Assembly (NCBI RefSeq): GCF_018596315.1
Contig: NZ_JAHEAG010000013.1
Coordinates: 22,501-86,500, forward strand
Length of the DNA: 64,000 nucleotides
Origin: Bradyrhizobium sp. SRL28
GTDB lineage: Bacteria; Pseudomonadota; Alphaproteobacteria; Rhizobiales; Xanthobacteraceae
Direction: 5' to 3'
Positions within the stretch are counted from its first letter, which is position 1. Each line of letters starts with the position of its first letter. A model generated the notes under the pieces. That model did not search any database, was not told where the DNA came from, and was given only the letters and a program-made list of their open reading frames with translations. This document shows, piece by piece, positions 34,982 to 43,588 of the stretch. The position numbers were made by a program, and so were the translations under genes.

Positions 34982-36052
34982 ATGGATCAATTATTTCCCT
35001 CCCCTCCCCTCCCGATCCAGGGACAGGGCGCGCGCAGCAGGACGGTCTTCACCAAAGTGACTGAGAAGCTTAGCGATCATCTCGGCTTTCTGGAGCAGCG
35101 CCTGCGCATCGGCCTCTGTCGGGTCAATCTCTCCGACAGGCAGATGATCTGGTCCGACGGCATCTATGATCTGTTCGATCACGACCGCAGCGTTCGGCCC
35201 TCGCGCGATGCCTTCCATCAAAGGATGCACCCTGCTGACCGGCAGGATCGGGAGGCGGTCAATGTTGCGCTGCAACGGCGTATATCGTTCGATAACAGGT
35301 TCCGCGTCATTCTCAGGGATCGACGCATTCGCTGGTTGCGCGCCTGCGGCGAATTTCTGTTCAACGAGGACGGTCATGCCGACGTGCTTCTCGTCCTGAT
35401 GGTGGACGTAACAGCTGAACAGGGCCAGCGGGACCTACTGCATACCAAAACGAAATATCTGGACGCGGTTGCAAAACTGTCCGGGGCCACCGTGACCACG
35501 GCAACGCCAGACGGCAGAATAACCAATGTGATCTACCGGCAGTCGTTCAGCAAAGATGTGAAGATGCTTGGAACACGCTGGATGGAATGGGCGAAACCTG
35601 ACGACCGGGACGGACTTCTGAAGCGCTGGCGGGAGGCATCCCAGCGAGGCGAGGAGTTCGAGTCCGAAGTAAGAGTCTGCTTTCCTGACGGCTCAGAGAG
35701 CTGGCGGCAAACCAGAGCGGCACCCATATCTTCGCCAGAAGGCAAGATCGTCGAATGGCTCGCATTGAGCTTTGACATAGACGACGATCGAACCGGCCGG
35801 GCATGGCAGGATCTGGGTCGGCCTGTGACGGGAGCGCAACTTCGGGCGGCGCGCGGCCTGCTCCGGATATCGGTGCAGAAGCTGAGCGAGTTGACGGGCG
35901 TCTCGATCGCCGTAATCCGCAGGCTCGAAGAGCTTGACGGCGTGTCCATGTGCGGTGTCGAGGAATGCCGGCGTCTGCGGGCCGAACTCGAAACGCAGGG
36001 CGTTACGTTCCTGTTTCCAAAAGGGCTGAAGCCCACGGTCACGCTTCGATAG
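34982..36052 (+). CDS. PAS-PAS-HTH regulator
   Basis: 356 residues. Two PAS folds can be traced: residues about 35-145 (GLCRVNLSDRQMIWSDGIYD ... RIRWLRACGEFLFNEDG ... LLVLMVDVTAEQ) and about 155-270 (ATVTTATPDGRIT ... SWRQTRAAPISSPEGKIVEW). The C-terminal 70 residues resemble an XRE-type HTH (GAQLRAARGLLRISVQKLSE, then LTGVSIAVIRRLEELDG). No kinase, membrane or phosphoacceptor domain is present, so it looks like a one-component sensor-regulator. Divergent from the AraC gene, with start codons 114 bases apart. Confidence 0.75.
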   Translation: MDQLFPSPPLPIQGQGARSRTVFTKVTEKLSDHLGFLEQRLRIGLCRVNLSDRQMIWSDGIYDLFDHDRSVRPSRDAFHQRMHPADRQDREAVNVALQRRISFDNRFRVILRDRRIRWLRACGEFLFNEDGHADVLLVLMVDVTAEQGQRDLLHTKTKYLDAVAKLSGATVTTATPDGRITNVIYRQSFSKDVKMLGTRWMEWAKPDDRDGLLKRWREASQRGEEFESEVRVCFPDGSESWRQTRAAPISSPEGKIVEWLALSFDIDDDRTGRAWQDLGRPVTGAQLRAARGLLRISVQKLSELTGVSIAVIRRLEELDGVSMCGVEECRRLRAELETQGVTFLFPKGLKPTVTLR

Positions 36053-36361
36053 AGTTCGTTCCTGCCACCCCCAAAATTTCCAGGCGATAGAGGCTTCCAG
36101 CAAATTTGCGCTGGGAATGAGATGCGCTCCGGTTGAAGCGCAAATTTTGTGGACGCGGACGAATGCAACGCTGTGCGAACAGCAGATTTTGCGGATCGGC
36201 GTTCGATTGCATGAAGATTTCAGGCAAATGCGCTTAATTCTTTACAGAGTTTGACGCGATCTAATCGTGTGCAAGTCGGCACTGAAATTTCCTCGAATTT
36301 TCGCGAGAGGCGACCGACGACGTTCTGGTGACTTCATATCATTTTGAGCGGGGAAAATTTC
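36053..36361. other. Intergenic region with long stem-loop
   Basis: 309 bases before the triple-PAS chemoreceptor. aaatttgcgct (36102-36112) is perfectly complementary to agcgcaaattt (36137-36147), an 11-bp stem with a 24-base loop, and a related ggcaaatgcgctt lies at about 36225. No T-run follows, so it is more likely a regulatory or mRNA structure than a terminator. No ORF is supported here. Confidence 0.45.
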
Positions 36362-38029
36362 ATGTTTGGACGCAATGGCAAAAATCTTTTTGAAAATGCA
36401 ATGGCTCAATCGCAGGCGATCCGCAGATCGCAGGCGGTCATCGAGTTCAATCTGGATGGCACGATCATAACCGCCAACGACAATTTTCTGAATGCGCTTG
36501 GCTACTCGCTGGATGAAATTCAGGGCAAGCATCACAGCCTGTTCCTGCCGCCGGGTGAGCGCGATCTCGCCCCATACCGGGAGTTCTGGGCGGCGTTGAA
36601 CCGAGGCGAGTTTCAAGCCGCTCAATACGAGCGCATCCGAAAAGGCGGTAGTCCGATCTGGATTCAAGCCTCCTACAACCCTGTGCTGGACCGCGCCGGA
36701 AAACCCAGCAAGGTGATCAAATTTGCGACCGACATTACATCGCAGAAAAGGATGGCCCTGGAGGATGCAGGCAAGATCGCTGCGATCGACCGGGCCCAGG
36801 CAGTCATTGAATTCAACCTGGATGGCGCGATCATCACTGCGAACGAAAATTTTCTGAAGACAATGGGATACGCGCTGGAGGAGATCAAAGGCAGGCATCA
36901 CAGCATGTTCGTTGAAGCCGAGGTCCGCAGCAGCGCGGCCTATCAGGACTCGTGGGCGAAGCTCAACCGGGGAGAGTTGCTTTCCGGAGAGTTCAAGCGC
37001 CTTGGCAAGAACGGCAAGGAGATCTGGATACTCGCGTCCTATAACCCGATTCTGGACGACACCGGGCGACCATTCAAGGTTGTCAAGTTTGCCTCTGATG
37101 TCACGGAACGGAAGCTGCTTGCCGCCGACACCAAGGGCCAGCTCGACGCGATCAAGAAATCACAGGCCGTGATCGAATTCCAGATGGACGGAACGATCAA
37201 ATGGGCCAATCCCAATTTTCTGGGTGCGGTCGGCTACGCGCTCGGGGAGATCGAAGGCAAGCACCATGGCATGTTCGTCGAAGTGGCAGAGCGCACGTCG
37301 CCGCAGTACGTTCAGTTCTGGCAAGCTCTCAACCGCGGCGAATATCAGGCGGGTGAGTACAAGCGGATCGCAAAAGGCGGTCGCGAGATCTGGATAGAAG
37401 CATCTTACAACCCGATCCTTGATCCGAATGGGAAGCCGATCAAGGTCGTCAAATACGCGACCGACGTGACGGCGAAAGCCGTTGCCAGGATGAAAGCCGA
37501 AGAGGCCCGAGCGCTGATTGAATCGGTCGCCGCTGGCAGCGAAGAGATGAGCGCTTCGATTCGCGAGATTTCGCAAACGATGGTCAAGTCCCGGGAGGTC
37601 GTCGTTGCCGCCGTGGACCAGGTCGGGTCCGCCGGCGCGCAGGCCACCCGCCTCAGCGCTGCAGCGGATTCCATGAGCGGAATCATCGAGCTGATCGGCA
37701 ACATCACGAGTCAGATCAATCTGCTCGCCCTCAACGCGACGATCGAATCGGCCAGGGCGGGAGAGGCCGGCAGAGGATTTGCGGTCGTGGCGTCCGAGGT
37801 GAAGAGCCTGGCCAACCAGGCGAAGCAAGCAACCGACAGGATTACATCGGAGATCGAGGCGCTCAACGGCGTGTCTGCGGATGTAGTGGGTGCGCTCGGT
37901 GCAATCAGATCGGCGATCAGCCATGTCAGCGAATACGTCACGAGTACTGCGGCTGCCGTCGACGAACAGAGCACTGTGACGAACGACATGTCCATCAATA
38001 TGCAGCGTGCGGCAGCCGCCTTGGCTTGA
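36362..38029 (+). CDS. Soluble methyl-accepting chemotaxis protein with three PAS domains
   Basis: 555 residues from the ATG at 36362 (GGGGA seven bases upstream). Three tandem PAS domains, about 20-130, 140-250 and 262-375, share repeated blocks: SQAVIEFxxDGTI, GYxLxEIxGKHH and IWIxASYNPxLD. They are followed by an MCP signalling domain with the hairpin tip NLLALNATIESARAGEAGRGFAVVA (quoted for identification; the most conserved part). There are no transmembrane helices, so it is cytoplasmic, like BdlA/Aer2-type receptors. The second arm of the signalling coiled coil is short and there is no CheR/CheB tether pentapeptide. Confidence 0.92.
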   Translation: MFGRNGKNLFENAMAQSQAIRRSQAVIEFNLDGTIITANDNFLNALGYSLDEIQGKHHSLFLPPGERDLAPYREFWAALNRGEFQAAQYERIRKGGSPIWIQASYNPVLDRAGKPSKVIKFATDITSQKRMALEDAGKIAAIDRAQAVIEFNLDGAIITANENFLKTMGYALEEIKGRHHSMFVEAEVRSSAAYQDSWAKLNRGELLSGEFKRLGKNGKEIWILASYNPILDDTGRPFKVVKFASDVTERKLLAADTKGQLDAIKKSQAVIEFQMDGTIKWANPNFLGAVGYALGEIEGKHHGMFVEVAERTSPQYVQFWQALNRGEYQAGEYKRIAKGGREIWIEASYNPILDPNGKPIKVVKYATDVTAKAVARMKAEEARALIESVAAGSEEMSASIREISQTMVKSREVVVAAVDQVGSAGAQATRLSAAADSMSGIIELIGNITSQINLLALNATIESARAGEAGRGFAVVASEVKSLANQAKQATDRITSEIEALNGVSADVVGALGAIRSAISHVSEYVTSTAAAVDEQSTVTNDMSINMQRAAAALA

Positions 38030-38070
38030 TAGCGCGAGGTCGGCATAGCACGCTTGATTGGGTATGTCAG

Positions 38071-40149
38071 ATGCGTTGGTTAAAACAGTACTCTCATTAT
38101 CGATTGTTAAGGCTCGTTTCTCCGTTCATAGCGGTCGTTTTGCTTCAAGCGTTTGTTGCTGGACTTAGTCTTGATGTTCTTTCGGCGGTCAGGGGATATG
38201 TTGCGGGAGAGGCACATTGGTCCAGGGCTCAAAAGAACGCCGTCTATTTCCTGAATCTATATTTGCATTCGGGCAAGCAGCTGTTCTTCGAGCAATACCA
38301 GGCTGCCCTCGCTGTTCCGCTTGGGGATCAAGCTGCGCGTCTGGCGTTGGAGCAAGATCAACCTGCCGTCGAAATTGCAGAGGCCGGGTTTCTTCAGGGA
38401 AAGAATCATCCCGACGACATCCCGGGCATGATATGGCTGTTTCGCCATTTCAGGCAGATCAAGTATCTGGACGTCGCCATACAGCAATGGGCGGCGACCG
38501 ACGGGATGCTGCTGGAGCTGGCAATATTCGGAGAGGCGATAAAGTTCGAGATGGAGCGAGATCTCCCGGCGGACAAGGCGCGCATTCAATTCCTCTCGTC
38601 GCGACTTTACGAATTGAACGGTCAACTCACCGAGCGCGCCAATACGTTCTCGGAGGTTCTTGGCGAGGGAGCCAGAGCTGTCAAGAACCTCCTGACCATC
38701 GTCAATCTGACCACCGCGACCGGTCTGGTATTGCTTATCGTATGGCATACGCGTCGGTTGGTACTTCAACGTGAGTCGTTTGAAGCGGCATTACACGACG
38801 AGAAGCGGCGGCTTGCCTGGCAAGCCGCGCATGACCCTCTGACCGAGCTTGCGAACAGGCGAGAGTTTGAAGCGAGGCTTGAGGAGGCACTCCGCTGTTT
38901 TGAGGTCGACGATGCACCTCACGTGCTCATCTTTCTGGATCTTGACCAGTTCAAGATCGTCAACGACACCTGCGGTCACCTCGCCGGCGACCGGCTGCTA
39001 CGAGAGATATCAAGCGTTCTCAGTCGGGAGATTCGTCCCGGCGATGTGCTTGCCCGACTGGGTGGCGACGAATTTGGCCTCCTGCTGCCATGTTGCCAGG
39101 CCCAACATGCCGCGGGAATCGCGGAGCGTTTAAGAGCTGCCGTAGAGGAGTTTGGTTTCCGCTGGGGTGAGCGGTCTTTTGCCGTAACCGCCAGCATCGG
39201 CACCGCCTGCATCTCCGAAGCCGGCGTCTCCGTCGAGCAAGCGCTGCGTCAAGCGGATATCGCTTGCTACGGTGCGAAGGAAAAGGGCCGAAATCGTGTC
39301 CAGGTCTATCACGCCGACGATGCCGAGCTTCAACAGCGCGTGGACGAGATGAGATGGGTGCATCGCATTCAGGAGGCTCTCGAAAATCAGCGCTTCTGCC
39401 TCTATGCGCAAGAAATCCTGCCGCTGCAGGAAAATAACCCAGCCGGTCGCCACTTCGAACTATTGGTTCGGCTGAAGGAAGCTTCCGGAAAAATCATCCC
39501 GCCGGCGGAATTCATTCCGCCCGCCGAGCGATATGGACTGATGCCGCTAATTGATCGTTGGGTCGTGCGCCGCGCCTTCAAGGAGTTGGCGGCTCAGCTG
39601 GCCAAGCCTCACGCCATTCCGATTGCGCGATGCTGCATCAACCTCTGCGGCCAGACGTTCAGCGACGACGCCTTTGTCGGGTTCGTGAGGGCGCAACTGG
39701 ATATCCACAAGATCCCGGGTGCAATGATCTGCTTTGAGATAACGGAGACGAGCGCGATTGCCAATCTGGAAAGCGCACGGCGCTTCATTCTGGCTTTGCG
39801 GCAGTCCGGTTGCCGGTTTGCATTGGACGATTTTGGGAGCGGCATGTCCTCGTTCACTTATCTGAAGAATCTGCCGGTCGACTACCTGAAAATCGACGGT
39901 TCTTTCGTGAAGGATATGCTCACGAACCCGGTCGATCGCGCCATTGTGGAGATGATCGACCGGATCGGAAAAATCATGAAAATGAGAACGGTTGCGGAGT
40001 TTGCCGGGAGCCCATCTCTCATCGAGGCGGTGCGTGAAATCGGCGTCGACTACGCGCAAGGTTACGCGGTCAGCGAGCCAAGACCGTTCCATTCCACCTA
40101 TTCGCATCGGCCGCCACAAAGTGTCCTGGCCGCAGGGGCGGCCGAATAG
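38071..40149 (+). CDS. Membrane diguanylate cyclase/phosphodiesterase (GGDEF-EAL)
   Basis: 692 residues from the ATG at 38071. TM1 is about 12-35 and TM2 about 204-222; between them is a helical extracytoplasmic sensor. The GGDEF domain is intact (RLGGDEFGLLL, about 330) with an I-site RPGD five residues before it. The EAL domain keeps its catalytic set: ELL for EAL, CINLCG, FEITET, ALDDFG, YLKIDG, AEFAG and YAQGYAVSEP. So both c-di-GMP synthesis and breakdown look possible. It starts 41 bases after the chemoreceptor and is probably co-transcribed with it. Confidence 0.93.
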   Translation: MRWLKQYSHYRLLRLVSPFIAVVLLQAFVAGLSLDVLSAVRGYVAGEAHWSRAQKNAVYFLNLYLHSGKQLFFEQYQAALAVPLGDQAARLALEQDQPAVEIAEAGFLQGKNHPDDIPGMIWLFRHFRQIKYLDVAIQQWAATDGMLLELAIFGEAIKFEMERDLPADKARIQFLSSRLYELNGQLTERANTFSEVLGEGARAVKNLLTIVNLTTATGLVLLIVWHTRRLVLQRESFEAALHDEKRRLAWQAAHDPLTELANRREFEARLEEALRCFEVDDAPHVLIFLDLDQFKIVNDTCGHLAGDRLLREISSVLSREIRPGDVLARLGGDEFGLLLPCCQAQHAAGIAERLRAAVEEFGFRWGERSFAVTASIGTACISEAGVSVEQALRQADIACYGAKEKGRNRVQVYHADDAELQQRVDEMRWVHRIQEALENQRFCLYAQEILPLQENNPAGRHFELLVRLKEASGKIIPPAEFIPPAERYGLMPLIDRWVVRRAFKELAAQLAKPHAIPIARCCINLCGQTFSDDAFVGFVRAQLDIHKIPGAMICFEITETSAIANLESARRFILALRQSGCRFALDDFGSGMSSFTYLKNLPVDYLKIDGSFVKDMLTNPVDRAIVEMIDRIGKIMKMRTVAEFAGSPSLIEAVREIGVDYAQGYAVSEPRPFHSTYSHRPPQSVLAAGAAE

Positions 40150-40199
40150 GGCTCGCCGTTGTGCAGGCAAGCCGTCGCAGGGCACTAATTTGTAGCGTG

Positions 40200-40571
40200 T
40201 CAAGCCCGTTCGGGGCCGACGGTTACCACCATGACGCCGTCGATCTTGATCAGGAATGTCATGGTGGGTTGGTCTGATGCCGGAGCGCGTTCGACCGCAT
40301 GCTGAAACGCTGCGATCTCCTCTTGCGCTGCTATCCGCAGGCTGAGCGCTGAGTTTGGCCCGCAGACCGGGACGCCGTCCGATGTGAGCGCGGCCAGATC
40401 GGTCCACAGGTCGGCGTCACGACAGATTTCCTGCGCGGCTGCAAGGCCGGTTGCTTCAAAGGCGAGCGTCGGCTTCCGGTCGATGTCGAGGACAAAAACC
40501 TGAAGCGAACCGGATCCGTCCGCTCGCTGCGATGGTTCGCTGGCTGACACGCCAAACAACTCCTCGATCAC
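40200..40571 (-). CDS. Hypothetical protein (123 aa)
   Basis: 123 residues, soluble, acidic. Readable features are a beta-rich start (LQVFVLDIDRKPTLAFEATG), a Cys-containing helix (AQEICRDADLWTDL), and a C-terminal strand (MTFLIKIDGVMVVTVGPERA). I do not recognise a family. It converges with the GGDEF-EAL gene (50 bases between stops). The frame has normal GC3 bias while the overlapping frames do not, so it is probably real. Confidence 0.6.
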   Translation of the reverse strand: MIEELFGVSASEPSQRADGSGSLQVFVLDIDRKPTLAFEATGLAAAQEICRDADLWTDLAALTSDGVPVCGPNSALSLRIAAQEEIAAFQHAVERAPASDQPTMTFLIKIDGVMVVTVGPERA

Positions 40572-40905
40572 TCAGGTGGCAAGCCGGGCCGACAGATCAA
40601 GATTTGCTCAGGATCGGGAATTGTCAAATCCACAATTGTTGCGTCGTGAATGCCGGGTTACGCCAGCTGAGGTCGATGTCGCCCGGTCGGCGGCGCCAGG
40701 CAGGCCGGGTTGGTAGGCATTTCGGGAAATCCTGGAAATTTGTTCGAAACAACGGGGCGGGTTCGTGCGTTGCATCCCCGCAAGTCCTTCCGCTAACGTC
40801 GGGCTGCGGCTTCCTGCGACATCCAGATTGCGACCATCGGAATTGTTCCCCGGTCCGCATTGTTGCGCTGTCAGTGCATTCGAAATAGCATCCATTGCGA
40901 TCGAG
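40572..40905. other. Intergenic region upstream of the zinc-ribbon methyltransferase, no gene seen
   Basis: 334 bases. aattgt-caaatcc-acaatt (about 40619-40637) is a small palindrome. The plus-strand frame of the next gene is open back to 40765, but that part is Cys/Ser-rich and unlike the family. No other coding signal. Confidence 0.4.
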
Positions 40906-41925
40906 GTGCGGCAGGGCAGAAGAAATGACATACGAGGCCCTTCTTTGCAGCTTTCTGCCGTCGATCGCTCGGTAGCGAATACGGAACCCACGCACTGGAA
41001 AAAGCGTCTTCGCTGCCCTCGCTGTTCGTCGGCACTGCGGAACGCGTGGTCACGACCGTCCTGTTCGAACCGTGCCTGCGATTATAGCAGGGCCGGGTTT
41101 CCCACGATCGGCGCGCAACCGGTGCTGATCGATTTTGCAGCCAGCATTTTCGAGCGCCGAATGTACGACGCCGACAACGGCTCGGTGCTGCAGCGGGACG
41201 TCAGCCGCCGTTCCATCGGGTCGCGGCTGCATCGCTTTACCTTCGGCGGTAACCCGGTCGCGGTCTCCAACAGCACGAAATTCATCAATTTGCTGAAGCA
41301 GGAGTCGCGGCGGCCTGTCGTGCTCGTGGTCGGTGGAGGCACGATCGGTTCGGGCGCAGACGAACTCTACCAGGACGATTCCATCGAGCTTGTCGGCACC
41401 GACGTCTACGCCTCGCCGCATACCGTGCTGGTGGCCGACGCTCACAGACTGCCGTTCGAAGACGGCGTGTTCGACGGTGTCTGGGTGCAGGCGGTGCTGG
41501 AACATGTACTGGAACCCGCAACTGTCGTCGCCGAACTGCATCGCGTGCTGCGGCAGGAGGGCCTGGTCTATGCGGAGACGCCGTTCATGCAGCAGGTGCA
41601 TGAGCGGGCCTATGATTTCTCGCGTTTTACGCAGAGCGGTCACCGCTGGCTGTTCAAGCGATTTTCCGAGATCAGCGCCGGGCCGGTCGGCGGCGCCGGC
41701 GTGGCGCTGGCGTGGTCGATCCGCTATTTCTCGCGCGCGCTCGGCGCGGGCAACAAGCTGTCACGCCTGATCGTGCTGCCGTTCTTCTGGATCAGATATC
41801 TCGATGCATTCGGGCGCGGCCGGGCCGCAGCCGACGCGGCCAGCGGCTTCTTCTTTCTCGGCCGCCGGGCCGAGCAGGCGATGGATCCGCACGCCATGCC
41901 GGAATACTACAACCGGCAAAAGTGA
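40906..41925 (+). CDS. SAM-dependent methyltransferase with N-terminal zinc ribbon
   Basis: About 339 residues. The start is uncertain: I use an in-frame GTG at 40906; the frame is open from an ATG at 40765. A zinc ribbon CPRC ... CSNRAC lies at the start, then a class I methyltransferase: VLVVGGGTIGSG (motif I), VGTDVYAS (motif II), DAHRLPFEDGVFDGVW and the Methyltransf_11 C-terminal part. The combination occurs in methyltransferases of surface polysaccharide loci. It marks the left edge of the EPS region and converges with the small exported protein gene at 41949. Confidence 0.8.
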   Translation: MRQGRRNDIRGPSLQLSAVDRSVANTEPTHWKKRLRCPRCSSALRNAWSRPSCSNRACDYSRAGFPTIGAQPVLIDFAASIFERRMYDADNGSVLQRDVSRRSIGSRLHRFTFGGNPVAVSNSTKFINLLKQESRRPVVLVVGGGTIGSGADELYQDDSIELVGTDVYASPHTVLVADAHRLPFEDGVFDGVWVQAVLEHVLEPATVVAELHRVLRQEGLVYAETPFMQQVHERAYDFSRFTQSGHRWLFKRFSEISAGPVGGAGVALAWSIRYFSRALGAGNKLSRLIVLPFFWIRYLDAFGRGRAAADAASGFFFLGRRAEQAMDPHAMPEYYNRQK

Positions 41926-41948
41926 GGTTTCGACGCGCTGCGCGGGCC

Positions 41949-42362
41949 TTACGAAATGCCCTTGATCTTCTTGCATGGTGTCGACGCGGTCGACGACCTC
42001 CGTGCGACGTCGGTTACGGAGCGAATGGAAAGCTTTTCCTTAGCCGTGATGAAGCGCAGCACGCCGTGCGGATGAGCGTCGCAGAATTGCGCCAGCGTGG
42101 CGGCGGTTGCCGAGATGCTGTCCTGCTTGGGGATCACGGCGATGCCGCCATCCCTCAGCATGTACGCATCCTTCACGTTGGGCATGGATGATGTCGCGAT
42201 GCAGACCTTGAACAGGTCGTTGTAGGCCTGCGGCGTCAGGGCCAGATCGCCGCCGGGTGTTCCTAGGAGATATTCGCGGCTCTTGCGGCAGTTCTCGCTA
42301 TCCGCCCGCGCCGCACCAGTCGCGAACGCCAGCAGCACCGCAGTCGCGACCAGCAGCTTCAT
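41949..42362 (-). CDS. Small exported protein of the EPS locus
   Basis: 137 residues from the ATG at 42362, with a signal peptide (MKLLVATAVLLAFATGAARA). The mature part has four Cys (NCRKSREY, FKVCIA, FCDAHPHG, PCKKIKG), suggesting two disulfides in the periplasm. The start overlaps the stop of the upstream glycosyltransferase as ATGA, so it is co-translated with it. No family recognised; a Rap1a/Tai-like small Cys-rich immunity fold is a possible comparison. Last gene of the WecG-GT-GT operon. Confidence 0.75.
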   Translation of the reverse strand: MKLLVATAVLLAFATGAARADSENCRKSREYLLGTPGGDLALTPQAYNDLFKVCIATSSMPNVKDAYMLRDGGIAVIPKQDSISATAATLAQFCDAHPHGVLRFITAKEKLSIRSVTDVARRSSTASTPCKKIKGIS

Positions 42363-43588
42363 GCCGTTATTCCGATGCTGCGGTCCGCGGAAATCAGCTT
42401 GCCGGCATAGGCCAGGCCATAGGTCGTCGCCGCGCAGCGCTCCCATGAAAGAGCGCGGGCATGAGCGGAGGCGCCTGCCGCGAGAATGGCACGCAGGCCC
42501 CGATCCGCGACCAGCTCCGCGATCGCCTGCGATATGCTTTCCACCGACGGTGGCACGAGAATTCCAGTCTCGTCGGCGAGTACGGCGTCAGGCACCCCGC
42601 CGACCTCGCTCGCGACGCTGGGCAGGCCGGCGGCTCCGGCCTCGAGATAGACCAGTCCAAATCCCTCCACCCGGCCGGTCGTGTCGGGCAGTCCGGTGAG
42701 ACAGAAGAAGTCCGAAGCGGCGTAGAGATCTCGGATGGCCTCGTTCGGCTGCGGGCCGAGGAAACGAATGTCGCAAGCCACCTGACCGGCATTCCGTCGC
42801 AACTCTCCGACATAGTCGGCTTCGCCGTCCGGGCCGATCACGAGCCACGTGATGCGACGGCGCAGCTCGTCCGGAAGCCGCGACAGTGCAGCGAGCGTCA
42901 GATGATGCCCCTTGCGGCGCGTGATCCGCGCGACCGTGATCATCACCAGCCGATCTTCCGGCAGACGATAGGCCAGGCGTACCTCGCGGCGTTTCCGTTG
43001 CGCGCCGAACCAGAATTCCGATACGCCGAGATTGATCGCGCTGATCCTGCCGGGGTCGACGGCAAACCGCTCGCGGAACAGCGTCTCGGTAAAGCGGCTG
43101 TTGGCGACGACCTCCGTCCGCGGCCCGAACACGCCGGCGCCGCGGATCGCCATGCGTTTCAGCCGCGTCTGCGTTTCGTTGATCTCGGTGCCATGCACCG
43201 TCATCAAGACCCGCGCGGGCGTTAGCCATCTGGAAAGCGCGAGCGGAATGAAGAACGGCCAATCGGCGGCATGGACCACATCGTATCGATCGCCGCGGAC
43301 GCCGCGGCGCGCCAGCATGATCTTGGCCGGCATGTCGCGCATGGAGTGGAGACCGCCACGAAACCGAACGACTTCGAAGGGCAGCGACCGGTCGTCCTCG
43401 TCCGTCTGCCGCGCGTAGTCCGGCGCCACCACGGTGACCTTCGCGCCGAGCCGGCTGGCAGCTGCCGCGATTTCGCGGGCGTAGGTCCCAATGCCTCCCA
43501 TCGCGGGAGCGAATTCGCTGGTCAACAGGAGGATGTTCAACCCGGCGCCCTCAATAGGTAGGCGCCGCGGCGGCAAGTCCGCGCGCAT
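42359..43588 (-). CDS. Glycosyltransferase, GT4 family (GT-B)
   Basis: 409 residues from the ATG at 43588 (AGGA six bases upstream). GT4 pattern: SEFAPAMGGIGTYAREIA at the start, HGTEIN in the middle, VARITRRKGHHLTLAAL linking the domains, and the EGFGLVYLEAGAAGLPSVAS donor-site motif (E-x7-E). It transfers a sugar from a nucleotide donor to the growing lipid-linked repeat unit on the cytoplasmic side. It overlaps the end of the preceding glycosyltransferase by 38 bases and the next gene by four. Confidence 0.9.
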   Translation of the reverse strand: MRADLPPRRLPIEGAGLNILLLTSEFAPAMGGIGTYAREIAAAASRLGAKVTVVAPDYARQTDEDDRSLPFEVVRFRGGLHSMRDMPAKIMLARRGVRGDRYDVVHAADWPFFIPLALSRWLTPARVLMTVHGTEINETQTRLKRMAIRGAGVFGPRTEVVANSRFTETLFRERFAVDPGRISAINLGVSEFWFGAQRKRREVRLAYRLPEDRLVMITVARITRRKGHHLTLAALSRLPDELRRRITWLVIGPDGEADYVGELRRNAGQVACDIRFLGPQPNEAIRDLYAASDFFCLTGLPDTTGRVEGFGLVYLEAGAAGLPSVASEVGGVPDAVLADETGILVPPSVESISQAIAELVADRGLRAILAAGASAHARALSWERCAATTYGLAYAGKLISADRSIGITA

